Assembly (NCBI GenBank): GCA_003158355.1
Contig: PMIV01000063.1
Location: 9,319 to 16,241 of the forward strand
DNA length: 6,923 bases
Origin: Anaerolineaceae bacterium
GTDB taxonomy: Bacteria; Chloroflexota; Anaerolineae; Anaerolineales; Anaerolineaceae
Reading direction: 5' to 3'
In this document: one piece after another, positions 5,802 through 6,923 of the stretch
Position numbering within the stretch: position 1 is the stretch's first letter
How the letters are laid out: the number at the start of each line of letters is the position of its first letter
Position numbers and translations under genes: made by a program
The notes under the pieces: model-generated
Database searches by the model: none
What the model was told of the DNA's origin: nothing
What the model saw: only the letters and a program-made list of their open reading frames with translations

Positions 5802-6923
5802 TTATTGAGCTAATTCCGATTCGTATTCAGCCTGGACAGCTTTCAATAGTCCAGCGGCTTCTTCTTTACCGCCAACCATCTTCTGCAGTTCAGGAGTCCA
5901 ACCCTGCGCAAAGATTGCGCTGGTTGAATTGGCAATGAAGTCCATCGCAGTACCAGCTTTACCAATCACAAGACCAGCAGCCAAAGTGTCATTGGTTATG
6001 GAGCCAGCAGCAACAGTGGGCATGGTTGCATCATCGGGGCCACCAGGATTGGAGCCACCGACTGCAACATCGATCTGGCGGGCTTTATCGTTGGTTGCGA
6101 CCCAGTTCAGGAAGAAAGCGGCGCAATCAGCGTGTTTGGCTTTTGCAGCGATACCGTAGGTCAACGGTGAAGACATAGCTGCGGGGTTTCCACCAGCGGT
6201 CGCAGGCGGCATCAGGAAGAAACCGATATTTCCAGCCATATTCTTGTCAAAGTCAGCATTCTGCCAATCACCATTGAAGATGAAGACACCTTCGCCCTTC
6301 TCAAAACGAGCGTTGGCATCAGTATACTCGATGGCGTTGATATCGGTCGGGAAGTAACCAGCCTTGACCCATTGTTCGAGGTGCTGAGCAGCAGTCAGGT
6401 TGGAGGGGGTATCAATGGTAGCGCCGGCTTTGTTATAGATCCACTCGCTGATCGGAGTTGTATCGCCAACGGAAGCCATAAGTTGTTGCAGCGGGAAGGC
6501 CAGGCCCATACCGCTCTTTGCACTACCCCACTGCATAATTGGGGTCAAACCGGCAGTTTTAGCTTTGGCCAGCAAATCATCGAATTCGGCCAGAGTCTTA
6601 GGAGCGTCGGTCATACCAATTTTGGCTGCTTCTGCTTTATTGTAGAAAACACCAGTCAAGCTGTAGTTGAGGCCCCATGCATAGAGGGAACCGGAACCAC
6701 GAATACCATCGGTAGAAACCCGGTTCTGATTGATCTGAGCCATGCTCCATTTATCCCAGCCGAAGGCTTTGGCATAGTCATCCAAATTCATCAACAAACC
6801 TTGTTTGGCGAAGGAGACCATGGTGGGTAAGCGGATCAGATCAGGTGCATTGTCGCCAGCAAGCAAACGAGGGGTCTCATTAATGAGGTTGGAGAACTGG
6901 TCCTGTTTGATATCCCAGGTCAC
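5802..6923 (-). CDS. Sugar ABC transporter substrate-binding protein (start outside window)
   Basis: The last 373 or so residues of an extracellular solute-binding protein of the UgpB/MalE-like group (SBP type 1) are present. The frame runs off the right edge, so the lipoprotein or export signal and roughly 50-70 N-terminal residues are missing; the GTG at the edge is an internal codon. Recognisable parts are GDNAPDLIRLP (23-33), the hinge-proximal YAWGLNYSLTGVFYNKAEAAKIG (81-103), the PIMQWGSA stretch near 128, FNGDWQNADF (216-225) and PLTYGIAAKAKHADCAAFFLNWV (253-275), all usual in CUT1 binding proteins. It would sit outside the membrane and hand the sugar to the two permeases encoded next, 44 bases downstream. 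Aromatic residues that stack on sugar rings are plausible at Trp83, Trp132 and Trp220 but unproven. As normal for such operons the binding-protein gene comes first. Any promoter and operator lie beyond the window. Confidence 0.93.
   Translation of the reverse strand: MTWDIKQDQFSNLINETPRLLAGDNAPDLIRLPTMVSFAKQGLLMNLDDYAKAFGWDKWSMAQINQNRVSTDGIRGSGSLYAWGLNYSLTGVFYNKAEAAKIGMTDAPKTLAEFDDLLAKAKTAGLTPIMQWGSAKSGMGLAFPLQQLMASVGDTTPISEWIYNKAGATIDTPSNLTAAQHLEQWVKAGYFPTDINAIEYTDANARFEKGEGVFIFNGDWQNADFDKNMAGNIGFFLMPPATAGGNPAAMSSPLTYGIAAKAKHADCAAFFLNWVATNDKARQIDVAVGGSNPGGPDDATMPTVAAGSITNDTLAAGLVIGKAGTAMDFIANSTSAIFAQGWTPELQKMVGGKEEAAGLLKAVQAEYESELAQ

Overview
The window holds a carbohydrate uptake and breakdown locus of a free-living bacterium. 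Coding GC is moderate, and the proteins resemble those of fermentative, polysaccharide- and sugar-using lineages. The mix of a CUT1 ABC importer, a GH13_18 phosphorylase, a CE7 esterase and a LacI-type regulator would suit the Anaerolineae (Chloroflexota) or a Firmicute. I lean to Anaerolineae, but this is a judgement from protein style and not a proven assignment. No rRNA, tRNA, CRISPR array, insertion sequence or phage gene was seen.

Layout. At the left edge is the C-terminal half of a LacI/GalR-family regulator on the + strand (1-495), ending in a perfect palindrome that includes its stop codon. A gene-free stretch of about 610 bases follows (496-1107): a GC-richer island, then a very AT-rich part. 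Everything else reads on the minus strand. In transcription order (right to left) it is: a partial extracellular sugar-binding protein (6923-5802, start outside the window), a MalF-like permease (5757-4816), a MalG-like permease (4819-3995, ATGA overlap with the previous gene), a good intrinsic terminator (3912-3876), a promoter/operator region (about 3840-3637), a GH13_18 sucrose phosphorylase-type enzyme (3636-2170) and, 84 bases later, a CE7 acetyl-ester deacetylase (2085-1108).

How it works together (inference). The binding protein and two permeases bring a small glucoside into the cell, using an ATPase that is not encoded here. The phosphorylase splits the glucoside with phosphate to give alpha-glucose 1-phosphate plus the acceptor (fructose if the substrate is sucrose). 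The cytoplasmic CE7 enzyme would remove acetyl groups from an acetylated form of the imported sugar. The LacI-type protein is the obvious candidate regulator. The arrangement resembles other GH13_18 loci, such as E. coli ycjM with its ABC transporter.

Most worth a second look: the acceptor-site loop of the phosphorylase, which has His where sucrose phosphorylases have Tyr; the pairing of a GH13_18 phosphorylase with a CE7 deacetylase, which hints at acetylated sugar as substrate; and a very stable hairpin just inside the first permease gene, placed where it could set the ratio of binding protein to permease.
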